Assembly: GCF_000003605.2 (NCBI RefSeq) | Contig: NW_003156733.1 | Coordinates: 132,292-160,601, forward strand | Length of the DNA: 28,310 bases | Reading direction: 5' to 3' | Source of the DNA: Saccoglossus kowalevskii | Lineage: Eukaryota > Hemichordata > Enteropneusta > Harrimaniidae | Shown here: positions 1 to 11,386 of the stretch, in pieces | How the letters are laid out: each line of letters begins with the position of its first letter | Position numbering within the stretch: the first letter of the stretch is position 1 | Made by a program: the position numbers and the translations under genes | Notes under the pieces: model-generated | What the model was told of the DNA's origin: nothing | What the model saw: only the letters and a program-made list of their open reading frames with translations | Databases searched by the model: none

Positions 1-899
1 CAAATCTGCGCTGCACGAAAACTGAAACGTTGTAATATATTTGATTTTATTTCATGCACAACTGTTTTTTTTTTATTACGTACGAATATATTATATCGCG
101 TTAGATGTATATATTAGAGAACACGTGTCTAAACCGTGATATAAATAACGATTGTGCGCCTTTTGTGTTTTGGGTCTTTGTGTTGTTTCAGCCCGTTCAT
201 TATTGAAAGGTATGTATGGCAACAGTGGATGCTCCGTAATAAGACTGACCACGTTTTGCAACACATACGTACAGTGTACAATTCCCATTTGCTGCCCAGC
301 GAACTAAAAGCACGGGCCAGTGAACAACAATGCACCGAAAAAACGACACACGTATTGTCGTCTGGAAATGCACGGAGATCATGAGAGGTCGGTCTTGGAG
401 AATAACGACATTGTAAGACTTTTCTGACGTATATATTCTACGTTCTTCGTTTCACATAAGAACAAATTATTGCCTAGAATTAATCAAACAACCAGAATGT
501 TCACCGAATAAGTATCACCTTTTCTTGACGCGCTAGTCGATGGTCATCGACCGAGAAATAGTTTTGACAAATAAACAGAATATGGTAGCGAGATAGTTGT
601 GATTGCGTGATTGTTTCTAGTACAATAAAAACCGCGCCAATTCACAAACTTAAATCCAACTGTGATATCTAATGTTATTATTCTTACAACAGACCTCTAC
701 TTCCTGTTTACTATTGCAGACACTACACGTTTTATCGCCCTCGTAATCATTTGCGATAAATCGTTAATACGTCACTGTAAAATCTCGCTGGCTGCATAAA
801 TGTTCTGAGATCATCTTGTCAATGTGTATATCACTCATTATATATTCATTTCCAAAGGCAAATCACGTGATTTTCACCCCCTAGCTTTGCCGTAAATAC
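1..899. other. Upstream DNA, no gene recognised
   Basis: No coding exon, RNA gene or clear repeat is visible. A short interval at 192-209 is bounded by an acceptor-like TTGTTTCAG and a donor-like AAAG|GTATGT, but it is only 18 nt and has no supporting neighbour. Overlapping short frames on both strands at 91-384 contradict one another and look like chance. A+T-rich, with scattered CpG. Confidence 0.5.
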
Positions 900-1317
900 G
901 CCTTCCCGGTACTAGATTTCGTGCGTTACAGCTCCGATCATATATACACCGAGAAGCGCCCAGTGAAGCTGGTGATTTACGGTTAAGAAACCACTTCCCC
1001 CTCCAGGCGGTCCACACAAAACGACTTATTGCTATTGACTTTTCCATGACATCTTAGACTTACGCGTAATTGGCCCGAGAAGCGGTTCAAATTAGAGCTT
1101 TATCGTGTGGCGTTTGGTGTCCGCCGGATTTTTAACCATCGTTTAGTTCGTATTGTGTGGCTCCACGTGAGCACCGTTGATTTTCTAATTTGATTAACGG
1201 ATTGCAGCCAGACGTTAGACACTATACTGCTACTCTAGTATATCCCGCGTTGTCGGCTAGAACTTTGCGCCTGAAAGAATCGCTGCAACATATATTCAAA
1301 CTTCAAACAACCGGACA
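900..1317 (+). promoter_or_regulatory. Presumed promoter and 5' UTR of the Cys-loop receptor gene
   Basis: This stretch lies directly upstream of the exon 1 start codon. It is richer in G+C and CpG than its surroundings. It contains a TATATA hexamer at 941-946, about 375 nt before the ATG, and a CACGTG E-box near 1165. An in-frame TAG at 1258-1260 closes the frame upstream of the ATG, so translation should not begin earlier in this frame. The transcription start cannot be placed from sequence alone, and a 5' UTR intron cannot be excluded. The assignment rests mainly on position. Confidence 0.35.
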
Positions 1318-1376
1318 ATGGCCAATATAGGAGTGTTATTGAAGATCATAACTACGTCCGTAGCTGTCATCCTATT
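1318..1376 (+). CDS. Exon 1 (signal peptide) of a probable anionic Cys-loop ligand-gated ion channel subunit
   Basis: Seen: the ATG sits in a strong context (A at -3, G at +4), followed by 19 codons plus two bases and a consensus donor ATT|GTAAGT at 1376/1377. The peptide begins MANIGVLLK and continues with a hydrophobic run, IITTSVAVIL, finishing with Leu once joined to exon 2. This is a compact signal peptide with a basic n-region and a hydrophobic core. Read without splicing, the frame stops at once (TTG TAA), so the donor is needed. The two-base overhang matches exon 2 at 24734, where the first G completes Leu. Known: Cys-loop receptor subunits start with a cleaved signal peptide ahead of an extracellular domain, and this is often on its own exon. 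Inferred: membership of the same gene, across a 23,357-nt intron. Another first exon or gene is possible. Confidence 0.6.
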
Positions 1377-3711
1377 GTAAGTACACCAATTATAATTTTA
1401 ACACATGATAGATTTCTTCTGACCATTTTTCCCCCTCGAAATTACATTCGGGAATAAAATAACCGGTCATAAATTAATTGGAATGAGTTATGTGTGATTT
1501 TGCGCCTGGAATATCGACTGTTCTAAATCATTTATTTCTTGCTATAATTACTTACTAGTTTATTTGTTCGAATGATGTCTGTCGCTGGATAGATATATAA
1601 TGTAATTTTGTATTATATTGCGTTAGAAAACCACAATGTCACATAGTTCTCGATGCTGCATGCAGCAAATTAGTTTTTCGTCGTAATCATGGTGTGTCAT
1701 CATACATGACTCTTCGATCACTATAGATAAATATTATCTTCGTTCCGCCACGTTTGAATGAGTCGGCGGATACACACTACGTATTGATCATTAACAAATG
1801 CGACTCTCCCCCCAAAAAATATGACAACGCATCGCTGAAAGAAGCAAGGTCGTGGTAGGTCGAGGGTGTATTTTCACAGCAAATGAGGGTAGCATGCACT
1901 CACATGCAAATGGAGCGACTGTATACTGTAGCCTGCAATATACAAGGCTTCTACTTCCGACACATACAGCGCGTAAAGTTCGAAGATCTATGCGAACTGC
2001 GGCGCTCCTTGAGACCGCTCAACTGCGCAGCGCTTGGGTAGTATTAGAAACTATCTTTTTACTATCACCGTTCTGTGAACTCGTATTTCACCCGATTTCC
2101 ACGGTCGGCGCCACTTGACACGACGACTGTGTTCGGATCGTCGACTCATCAGTCTGATTAGCGGTGAGCACAAATGAGATATTCTACGTTACACTGCACC
2201 AGTATCTGTGTGCGAGACGTGATCATGGGGGGGGGGGGGTTATCGGACATGGAAAGGATCGCAGATATTCAGTGATTGATAATAAATATGAAAAACAATT
2301 TTACTGGAAAACCAATACGAACTCCGCTTACTTTTTTAAGTGTACTGGCAGTTCTTATTAATTAGACAAACATACCTACAAATGAACTGCTCTAATTTAA
2401 CTTCTTTAACTTAAATTCAGTTTATGTAGTTAAATTTCGCATTATGCCGGCCACAAACCCTACGACTTGATCGGGTACGACTTGGGAAGGACAGTTAGAT
2501 CCTATGGTGTGCGTAAGTTCATGGCTGAGTAATTTTAGTCACCGACTGGATCTTACAAAATATCTAAATGTTGAATCTTTACGACTCGTCGCCGTCACAG
2601 GGACATAAGATACAGTGCAATCTTACTTAAAATCTTACCTGACTTTCGAAACCATCAAAACATAAAATTCATTATCGCAAATTGCGTCCACGATCGTTAT
2701 ATATATGCGTTCGTTGTTACATATAATTTGCCTCAGACGTGTGCCCTTGGGCCATAATTAGTCTTAGTGCCATAATAATTATTGTCTGTTTAATTAGAAA
2801 ATAAAATAAACACTGAACACGGTAATTATGTTACTACTTCGCGAAGTGTGATTTCGAATTCATGATCAATTCTCCTGACTTCTCAACTCACGTGAGATTC
2901 ATTTCGTCTTATCTCCATATGACTCTACAGTGAATTATAATCTATCAACCTATCTTATTTAGCTAATAGGTTTTGTTTACGGACTGACAAACCACATATA
3001 TATATATATGGTCCTTATTTACAGATTTAAGGCCATTGAGTCATAAACATAATAATGCGCTAGAACACGCGAATACATTTTACAATAAAACGCTTAGCTC
3101 CCGAATTTCAATATGTCAAAAATACATTGAAGGCGTTGTAAGGAATCTGGATTTTGAAATATTAACAAAACAGTAGTAGGTATGTCATAGTAGGTCATCT
3201 ATAATATACTTTAGTAATAAATCGAAATAACAACAAGAAAATGCATAACAGTTAAACAAAAATAGTTGCCATATGCGGACGCTTACGGTAAAATGGGTTG
3301 CTTGAAAAAAAACAAAAAACTGGAATCCTGGTATCATGTTTGATGGCGAGATGGTTAGATTAATATATCGCGCTTGTTTGAAAGCATCATTTTTACCATC
3401 TTCGAGGAATATTCACAAATTACAAAATATCTATCTATGATTGAAACATTTAATTTGTTGGTCCACGCCCCTTAAGTTCGAGAAAAGACTACTGTAATTG
3501 CTTGGCTTTCAAGTCTGGTTTAACGTTGGCAGTTACTGTAACAAATATGATCACATAACACAAACCCTTACTTAAATTACATTGGTTGGTTGCCTGTAAA
3601 ATTCAGATTAATGTTAAAAACCCTTATTCAAATGTTTCAGGCAGGCACTAATGTATACTACATACGTACGGTTTTTAGTTATGTCCATATCGAATTTATC
3701 AACTTGCGGCT
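1377..3711 (+). other. Intron 1, 5' part: no gene recognised
   Basis: A+T-rich intronic sequence. A GC-richer patch at about 1850-2120 carries an 88-codon frame opening with GTG, but its translation resembles no family and has no splice context. There is a 13-nt poly-G run at 2227-2239 and a short TA-rich run near 2996-3010. No other structure stands out. Confidence 0.5.
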
Positions 3712-3830
3712 ATAGGGCGTTTCTGTTGCGGCCGCCTTACGTTTATGGAACAACCTGCCACAGTACAAAGTACTTCTATTATAAACTAAATCTCAAGACA
3801 CATCTGTTCAAGAAAGCTTACAACGTCTGA
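3712..3830 (+). mobile_element. LINE remnant: C-terminal end of a reverse-transcriptase ORF2
   Basis: Seen: one frame reads SVAAALRLWNNLP at about 3722-3760. A second frame reads LKTHLFKKAYNV followed by TGA at 3792-3830. Together these follow the usual end of CR1/L2-like non-LTR retrotransposon ORF2 proteins, where an LWN(N/S)LP block is followed some 15-20 residues later by LK(T/S)HLF and a stop. The two blocks lie in different frames, with an in-frame stop between them (TAA near 3782), so the copy is broken and inactive. The A+T-rich sequence after the stop may be its 3' UTR, but no tail repeat is obvious. No upstream reverse-transcriptase or endonuclease motifs were recognised, which fits the severe 5' truncation typical of LINE copies. 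The clade assignment is approximate. Confidence 0.6.
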
Positions 3831-5828
3831 AAAATATATTAGTCATCGTTCATGATTTACTGTCATATTCTTATATTATTACTTTTCTGCATTTGAATTC
3901 TTAATTTGCTGCCAAAAGAAAATAAAGGGTTTATAACTGTAATTGGAACAGTGCACGCAATGACAGAAGCCAATGAACATTATTCGAGAAGGAAAAACAA
4001 GTCTCGCGGCTCTGTGGGCTCTCAGCGAGATTTCGACGAGCATTTGCGTTCTAAGCCTGTTGATAAACAATAGTGATTTGTTCGAACCGAAAATAATATT
4101 TCGAGCTATCTTAGATGTTGTGTGTTTACATTTACATTTTGTGATGAGGTAAATATATCATTTTGAAGTATTACATGTTTTTTTTTATATGAACAGAGTT
4201 GAAGAAATTACCCGTCTTGGAGTTTAATAATGTCCCCGAGACTCACTGTCACGGACTTGATTAAAACGTATATTATCGTCTTACCAAGAATTTGTGGATC
4301 ACCCATAATGCATCACGGCAATACGAGAACGAATTACTTCCGATTTGAAAGACATGTGTACAAGAGAGAGAAATGTAACTTTAGAAATAGTAAATTTTTG
4401 AATCGGAAACAACGTGACGACATTTCGTACTCGACATCCGATTGTATTACGTTGTCGTAAAACTTGATCGTCATAATGATTTGATTTTCTATGTTAGAGG
4501 CGGGGGGGGGGGTCACGATGTTTGTTTGTATGTAATATACAAATGTTACTCTCATGCAAGCCCGTGATACAAAACCAAAAAAGACAAAAATAGACGATAA
4601 TATTAAGTAGTCACAAGCTAAATAATAAGATGCGAGTCCAGATGGTTTCTTGTCTTCAAGTTGACTAGGCTCAAGTGGTGCGGGAAATGAGCGGCCATGA
4701 GTCTAGGCTGTAAAAAGCTCGCGTATGCCTCGTGTAGCGGGCGCGCTGGAATTTCCGTCATATTTATATTCCCTTTATATATATATACATTTCACAATTC
4801 AAACTGAAAGGAGGATTGAATAACATTGAGACGTTTTCAAATGACGTCGTTGCGCGCTGTGCCCATTGTTTGACTGGTAAGACTCGACTTCTATTGAACT
4901 TCATGAATATTTATAAAGATGAAGAGAATGCCCCTGTTGCACTGAGAGTAAACGATGAACTTTACCCGTGTTGAACGTCGTTTGGAATCCATATCGAAGA
5001 AGTCGCAGCGCTACGAATTGCCATTGCACTTTTCGGTAAACGCAAGATGACATTTGATAAGGCCGCATTAAATAGGAAATTATTAGAACGTCGGGCATTT
5101 CGAATTTGTTAAGTTATTGTCAATTTCTATCACCAGACGTGAATTAAACTTGTCAACAGTGAAGTGCAGTCTGATCAAAAGCATTTTAAAATAGAATACT
5201 ACTTCAACTGTGGTAAAAAAAAAAAAAAAAAAAAAAACGAGTGAAAAGTTCGAGTCTCATGGTCGCTTGTTCACGCTTGGTTTTGTTATGCAGCCACCTC
5301 GAGTTTTCAGCGTTGCGAATAGCCTGCTTCATTTTCAGTTACCATTTATTATACTGTCAAAGGTACCAAACATTTACGAGGTCCTTGGCAGCCAGGGATA
5401 ATTAATTCACCCTATTGGACTGTCGCCCCGAGACTATCGCCTATACACAAGACTGATATTAGACGATGTAATATTAAATATTTAGCTGACAGAAGACAGA
5501 GATTGCTTTCAGTCAAATACACAGTAAATCATACACGACAGACTGTTGGACGTTAAATATAATTCATAATTTACTCTGATTGCGAATACGAGCGTTGTAT
5601 TGTTCAAGTGGTGTGGGATGTAGTGGCGCAGGTGTTGTTTTTCGATCGAGCAAATCGTGGGCTCTTTCGGGATTATACACGCATATGACGCATGCGCAAA
5701 TCAACATGCGTAGTTGTGCTGCGCAAATATCGTTTTCGTTTATATCGTCACCCTAAAAAAACGGAATGACTGTGAATCCTTTTTTTATAGTGGACGGCAT
5801 ATTGTAATTTGACGATGATATATCTAAT
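3831..5828 (+). other. Intron 1 segment: no gene recognised
   Basis: A+T-rich intronic DNA. It has an 11-nt poly-G run at 4502-4512 and a 23-nt poly-A run at 5215-5237. A CpG-rich patch at 5680-5725 includes GCATGCGC. A 14-15-nt word, TCAAGTGGTG(C/T)GGGA, occurs near 4672 and again near 5604, but the flanks do not align. No splice-bounded frame with a recognisable product was found. Confidence 0.45.
5215..5237 (+). repeat. Poly-A tract, 23 nt
   Basis: An uninterrupted run of 23 adenines. It could be the tail of an old retroposed copy whose body lies upstream, but nothing recognisable precedes it and no flanking target duplication was seen. It may also be a simple homopolymer. Confidence 0.85.
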
Positions 5829-5832
5829 TTAA

Positions 5833-5852
5833 GGTAGCGAGACTATTATTTG
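5833..5852 (+). repeat. Left terminal inverted repeat of the TTAA element
   Basis: Starts GGTAGCGAGAC immediately after TTAA and is matched by the inverted copy at 6919-6938 with one mismatch. The similarity fades after about 20 nt. Confidence 0.75.
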
Positions 5853-6918
5853 TGTTGAAAATTATGATTTTCACATTTATTTATTTATTGATGAAATGCA
5901 CTATAAACTTTCATGTGATAAATTCGACATACCATAGAATGTCATGTAAGTTGGTTAAAATGTAGATTTTCTGAAGGGAATCAAGGCAGCCTCCATAGTG
6001 TTTTGCAAAATCAACAACACAGGTTTAATCTGTGTGCCTATAAGTTTCAAAGATAGCAAGACAAAGCAATGTTAAGATGTGTTATCAGTAGCTATCTGAC
6101 ACACAATGAGTGTTTCCAAACATTTGAGTGGTTTGTCTCCACCCTTGTTTGTTTCACAGATTAGTCATTTGCATATGAATGTGTCAGACACAAGGTCACA
6201 CAGCCACTGAAAAAAATCACTGATTTTGGTGTTTTCATCTGCCGATTTTATCGAATTATAGCTATCCTATTCCTTTATTTTTTTTAGATTCCAAAAGCCT
6301 TACACATTTGGATGCCCCTACACATGTTAAAACAGACCTTGATGGGAAAACAAATCGCTTGTGCAGATAAACAAGCTTGACAATCATTGCTGTGACTTCA
6401 TGGACATTTTCTAGGAGTTTATGTTTTTCAAAATACAAGGTCTTTAAAAAAAATAACGTATACTTATTGTCGTCAGATTAACACCAAATTTTCACAGCTT
6501 TAAGATGACAATGTGAGGAACTTGAATGTGTCCAGACAAACTATTTCATGGATTATTTACCAACATGTTGTGGTTTGAGTTGGGGGCAATGCGACTAAAA
6601 CAGAAATTAAAATTCAGCACACCACTTTTTAAAAAGCGTTGCTTGAATAAAACTGACCAGACACATTCAATTTACAAGACTATTGAACAACTAGGAAAAG
6701 CGAAAAAAAACTTCTTATCACCATCATAACTGCGTAATTATTTTTTTCACAAAAAAAGTATTTTTTCACCTTTGATTGAGTAACGCGTCGTAGAATGCAG
6801 ATACGGGCATGTAAAATACATTTTTGAAAAGCTTGAAGTATGGCGATTCCAAAAATATATACTTTCCTGGGTCTATTTGTAGTCATTTGGTCACAATTAG
6901 AAGATGAAAACAAGTATG

Positions 6919-6938
6919 CAAATAATAGTCCCGCTACC
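6919..6938 (-). repeat. Right terminal inverted repeat of the TTAA element
   Basis: On the minus strand it starts GGTAGCGGGAC and pairs with the left end. It is followed directly by the second TTAA at 6939-6942. Confidence 0.75.
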
Positions 6939-6942
6939 TTAA

Positions 6943-7854
6943 AGATGCACAACATGACAAAAGTGTTTCACATTAATGTCTTTCGCGAGATACTTAGCAG
7001 AATTCTCGCTTCAATTGCTCCAATTTAGTGACACTCATCGATGTTTTCTTTCTTCGGCTGCCGACCTTTATGAATAAACTATGACGAAAAATCGGATATG
7101 ATATAATTGCTTCAGGCAAGCACGCAGAAAAAAAAACACATAGAAATAAGCTGGCTAATTCTGTTACGTCATTAATCCACATCATTGACATTTCACGGTT
7201 TGTTGGCCCCCACTAAAAGATCTGACAACCCAGCCGTGATTACAGCCAAACGAATTTTATTGTCTTGCTTCGGGTTCGTCGTACTCTATTGAACACTTCA
7301 TTTTTCGCGCTTTGTTAGCAAGTTTGCGCAAATTATCTCCAAGTCCGCACTGAAGGGAAAATGCAATTGGCCACTAGAACGGAAGCAAAAACTTTGCGCT
7401 ATACGTTTGCCGGCATATCAAATGTAACCCAATTTCTTGTTTATTGAGACATGTCTTTGCGTGTGAATACATTTCCAGGAGTTATTTAAATTTAATGTTC
7501 GGTGTATTTTTCTCACGGCGTCATAATTTGGGTTATTTTACTTTGATGAATGATTTAGTTACCCACTAATAGAATTAATTAACGTAAACCATAATAGCAT
7601 TATAAATCATGACTTTTGCCGCAGAAATTGAAATCTCGATGCCCGCACGCTACGTTGCAAACTATTTGTTATCAGGTTTCGAGGTGTTCCGTGACTAACT
7701 ATTACAAGCCGTAAAGCCAGATATGGTCATCTCATAAGTTACTTTCTTTTCTCGCGTAATATAATACATGTCTGTTGTGAAAAAATATTAAACATTTATA
7801 ATACAACGAGCTATAGGACTCATTTGTGAATACAACTACTGTAAAATGACTAAT
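6943..7854 (+). other. Intron 1 segment: no gene recognised
   Basis: Nothing beyond A+T-rich intronic sequence is apparent. A 65-codon minus-strand frame at 6994-7191 has no recognisable features. Confidence 0.45.
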
Positions 7855-8035
7855 TTTCACTGGGTTTAAATTTCACCGATTTACCATTTTAGGCATATTC
7901 AGTGAGTGGGTTTTAAATTCACGGTTTTATAATTTAGATAATATGTTCTAAGCTTAATTTGACATATTCACTGGGTTTTAATTTAGCGCAATTTCCAGTT
8001 AGCGGAATAAGCAAAATTAAAAACCCAGTGAATAA
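7855..8035. repeat. Degenerate tandem repeat ending in an inverted copy
   Basis: Three direct, diverged units start near 7856, 7899 and 7968. Each is built on TTCACTGGGTTTAAATTTCACCG or a close variant, followed by an A/T-rich segment. A fourth copy of the core is inverted at 8013-8034 and pairs with 7965-7984 (TATTCACTGGGTTTTAATTT) with one extra A, leaving a loop of about 29 nt. The arrangement suits a MITE or foldback end, or a satellite-like repeat that captured an inverted unit. Target duplications could not be fixed. Confidence 0.65.
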
Positions 8036-11000
8036 TTAAATCTTTTACAACATCTTCACGGTCACCGTATATATAAAGTGGCACTGCCTTGGCATGATGC
8101 AGACTACGGTGTACAGTTTGCTGTAGGCCCCAAGAGTTGTCTTCCCTTTGGAATGGATTAGCAAAATGTTATTGTCGTAAATTCATCATTTAACATTTTT
8201 AACATACACATAACAGCTGTACATGACAAATACAACGATGCCAGCTCCGGGCGAGTAAAACGATACGCGGTTATTTCTGAATTGAGAATAAACAGCAAAT
8301 TGAAAACAGACTATCGATCAAGCGATCATTTGATAATTCAATCAGCGTAGATTAAAAAAATTGCAAATTATCACGATTGATCATTAAACGCCAAACAAAA
8401 ATAAAGTCTGAAAATCAGACGCTATATTTTTTGATGGGGGAGGGAGGGGTGACAATGTATCTGTTTATGTGAAAAAAAAAGTGAGGCTGGCACCAAAAGT
8501 TCGATCATGCCACTCTTAGATGCCTCCTCTGAAACAAAAGTTGCGATGTTTGGTATTTGACAGTGCTTTATGTATCGACCATTTCCTGTTGCAATACACA
8601 CGAATCAAAGCGTATGACGTTATATGTAATACATCATTTAATCCTATTACTATAGTAGAAAACATATTTACTATATTGGATATATACGATGAGTCACAGT
8701 CATAGAACAGACACCTTCCCTTCGTTTCACTACAATGTCACAGCAGGCTAACTGGCTTCTTGCCAATTATTGTTATTGAAGGAAAGTAAGCCTATTTAGT
8801 GCAATTGGCTTTGATAGCCAGTCTCATACAACAAACTGGCAGAGATCGGTAGATAATTACTAAGATATTCGTATATAAAAGTCAAGGACGCCAAATCAGA
8901 AGGCAACAAATCAGGCAAACTATCTTGTTTGTGTCAGTAACGCTCAATTCTCTTATTTGTTAAACATCGCAAAAATAATTCCTTTAGATTACTTGAAAAG
9001 ACAAGACTTTGCTTTTCATTTTATTTTTGTTACAAATGCTTTTGACAGTGAAATGTTTATACTGAAAAAAAAACAACAACTCCCAAATGCCACGAGGAGG
9101 TTCTGTGAGTGTTCAGTTACATATAATCGATTGTGACAGTGTTTCGGGACAGCGAGGCCTTTGTGAACTCCATCGCAGCCCACAGTGGTAACGTGTTCGG
9201 CGTACGCATATGTCATATGCTAATCATGTTTTTGCATACCAACAGTGACGTAATTTAATATAAATTCATGTTATATATATATATATAGTTAATAACCCGA
9301 AAGTTTGTCCACTACATATAGATATTCTTGCACCAATGCCTCCACCAAAAATAATAATAATAAAAACTAGAAAAATGTTGCGACAGACCATAAGAATAAA
9401 AGTATGTCATTGAACTGTTGTAGTATATTGCTCAATGCTATATGGTAATTTTCTCGATTAAATCTCGCGTTGCCGCGAAAAATTTCACATATTAGAATAT
9501 ATATATATGTATAACCGCGTGTTGTCGCTGTCGCGAATTGGGGCGTTTCGGCCAATCAAATTTGAAGCAGGGCATACGCGTCGCTTAATTTTCATATTCG
9601 AGTTGTTGGTACTTTGATCTCGAATAACATGCCATCATAACCTCGTCATGGCATATAACCACAGAAAACCCCGTTGGCCCCATGGTACAAATGTAGATAC
9701 ACGATTTCCGTGAGACAGTATGGTGAAATATTCCAACTCAGTCTGTTGAATAAAGTATTCCCTTCAGTATTTTCTCAGAAATCTCCTCGTTGAGCTAATA
9801 TATTCAATTCATTTGTGTCATCACTCATGCGAAATAAAGAATATAACGTCATTTTGTTTTCAAGTACCGCATTTCATTAATGAAAGCAGAAAAGACTGTC
9901 ATCCAGTTGTACGTCTGTACCACATGAAAACTAATCTGGCGTGAATTTATTTCATCGATGAGCTTGTTTTATGTCTAAGAAGGCGAATTTAATATCTGTA
10001 CCTTTTTGAATTTAATTATGTTTATGAGATGCAAATTTAAATAATTATTAGGCGGTATATGTTCATAGTATAATAAAATATCCCTTTGAGTTTATTCGAT
10101 ATTATTCGAAACACAAGTGACTTTTCCAAAATTAAAAAGTAAATAATATATTTTTTTCTATAACACGAGGCCTCATGTATACTATCATTGTTTTGTAATC
10201 ACAAATGTGAAATATACATCACATACATAAGGTACAGTTCTCATCCAAGCAAGTAATTTCTTGATTGTTCTTTTCAAACTTTCCTTGGAAGGCTTTGGGG
10301 TATTGTACAACTATTCCAGATATGCCAAGATTACGCCGTCTTCAATCTATGCACCGCGGAAATGCCATTGAATCCAGTCTATTCATTTGATTTCCTCGAC
10401 ATTTTGTATGTCTTATATTGACTATGTCCATTTCAATTGATATGACTTATATTCTGTGACGGCTAGCACATTCATATATATACGAGGATTACCAGTGAAA
10501 GCTTAATCCATCTACCATCCGGGATGACTTAAGTCGGATTGGCACTTATCTATGTTGTGCCACATGGTGTTAATACATTGATAAAATTATACAAATGACG
10601 TTTTTAAAGAAATTGTGAACGTTGTTGTGACGCTCCAAATCGCACCTGCGCCTGTCGGCCAATTATTGAATTCCTGCTGCCTTAAAGATCCTCCATTTGA
10701 TTTCTCCAATCTCGCGTGAAATCACAACGTCGGGCTATGATGGATAGTTTGTCAGGCTATCGCAAACATTTAACTTGTGATTTTACGAGATATTGCTGTA
10801 AATCTGCACTCTCAGGTCGAGAAGAGAGCGACTGTAAAGGGCACCGGGTGTAGAGTGCTGCTTGGCACCAATCTATTTGAGACACGCTCCACTGACAGTG
10901 AAAATATTAAATGTCTTCAGATGTAATATTTCATGTTGCAAAGATGAAAAAGGCACATTGACATCATCACTTTCGTTTTTTCTAAGACAATTGGCATCCA

Positions 11001-11122
11001 ATATTAAGCGAAAATAAAATATTTGTGTTTGTTTGTTTTTTTAAATTTTTAAATTTTTTTAATTTGTTTTGTCCTGTGACAAAAATAAATCTCGACAGTT
11101 GAAATTGTGTTCGTTGACACGA
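8036..11122 (+). other. Intron 1 segment: no gene recognised
   Basis: A+T-rich DNA with small TA runs (near 9272-9288 and 9499-9508) and homopolymer stretches. Short frames at 8520-8705, 9016-9216 and 9367-9555 look like chance. A T-rich tract at about 11030-11070 precedes the ORF at 11123. Confidence 0.45.
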
Positions 11123-11386
11123 ATGAAAAAAGATACGTTTCGTGAATCATTTGACAGTTTAGAGCAGCGTCTTAATAACTACGTGTGTCAAGGTGTCTAT
11201 GGGAAGCATATGTGTTACATTCAAAAATTTTTCGAAATTCAAATCAGACTTAAAAATGCGCATTATGAGGTTAACGCCCAACATCTGTTGATTGATGTTT
11301 TGGGCTGTATTGTCTACGGACAAGGGGATACAACTCCAAGACTGCTAAAGCTACGACGACTACTTCACGGGATACATCAAAGCTGA
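11123..11386 (+). CDS. Unrecognised ORF of 87 residues, possible exon or relic
   Basis: Seen: an ATG at 11123 opens a frame that ends at TGA 11384-11386; the same frame is open upstream to at least 11069. The translation is less biased than neighbouring chance frames. It is rich in charged and aliphatic residues spaced as in amphipathic helices, with a block reading LLIDVLGCIVYGQGD near the middle-to-end and RLLKLRRLLHG close to the C-terminus. There is no signal peptide or transmembrane segment. I do not recognise the family. A pyrimidine-rich tract lies upstream and CTCGACAG at 11091-11098 could serve as an acceptor, but no downstream donor joins it to anything. It could be a nested gene, an exapted or decayed exon, or a lucky open frame. 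It does not resemble a Cys-loop receptor. Confidence 0.25.
   Translation: MKKDTFRESFDSLEQRLNNYVCQGVYGKHMCYIQKFFEIQIRLKNAHYEVNAQHLLIDVLGCIVYGQGDTTPRLLKLRRLLHGIHQS

Larger units (their letters stand above)
5829..6942. mobile_element. TTAA-flanked inverted-repeat DNA transposon, piggyBac-like in target choice, non-autonomous or decayed
   Basis: Seen: TTAA at 5829-5832 and again at 6939-6942 enclose an element of about 1.1 kb (5833-6938). Its ends are inverted copies of GGTAGCGRGACTATTATTTG, with one mismatch at the R position. The interior is CpG-poor compared with its flanks. Known: duplication of TTAA is the signature of the piggyBac superfamily, whose TIRs often start with CC; these start with GG, so the family link is not secure. 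Inferred: a 67-codon frame at 6526-6729 reads DKLFHGLFT near its start, loosely like the KLFFDN.FTS block of piggyBac transposases. The rest of the transposase is missing, so this is a remnant at best. No intact transposase frame exists. The element sits in intron 1 of the receptor gene. Confidence 0.7.

Noticed and set aside
192-209. 18-nt interval bounded by acceptor-like TTGTTTCAG and donor-like AAAG|GTATGT
   Set aside because: A microexon cannot be supported without neighbouring exons or transcripts; such sites occur by chance.
581-602. GGTAGCGAGA word resembling the end of the TTAA element
   Set aside because: No TTAA beside it, no inverted partner, and similarity stops after 10 nt.
1852-2118. 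88-codon plus frame
   Set aside because: Starts with GTG, which is not a normal animal start, and has no recognisable domain or splice sites.
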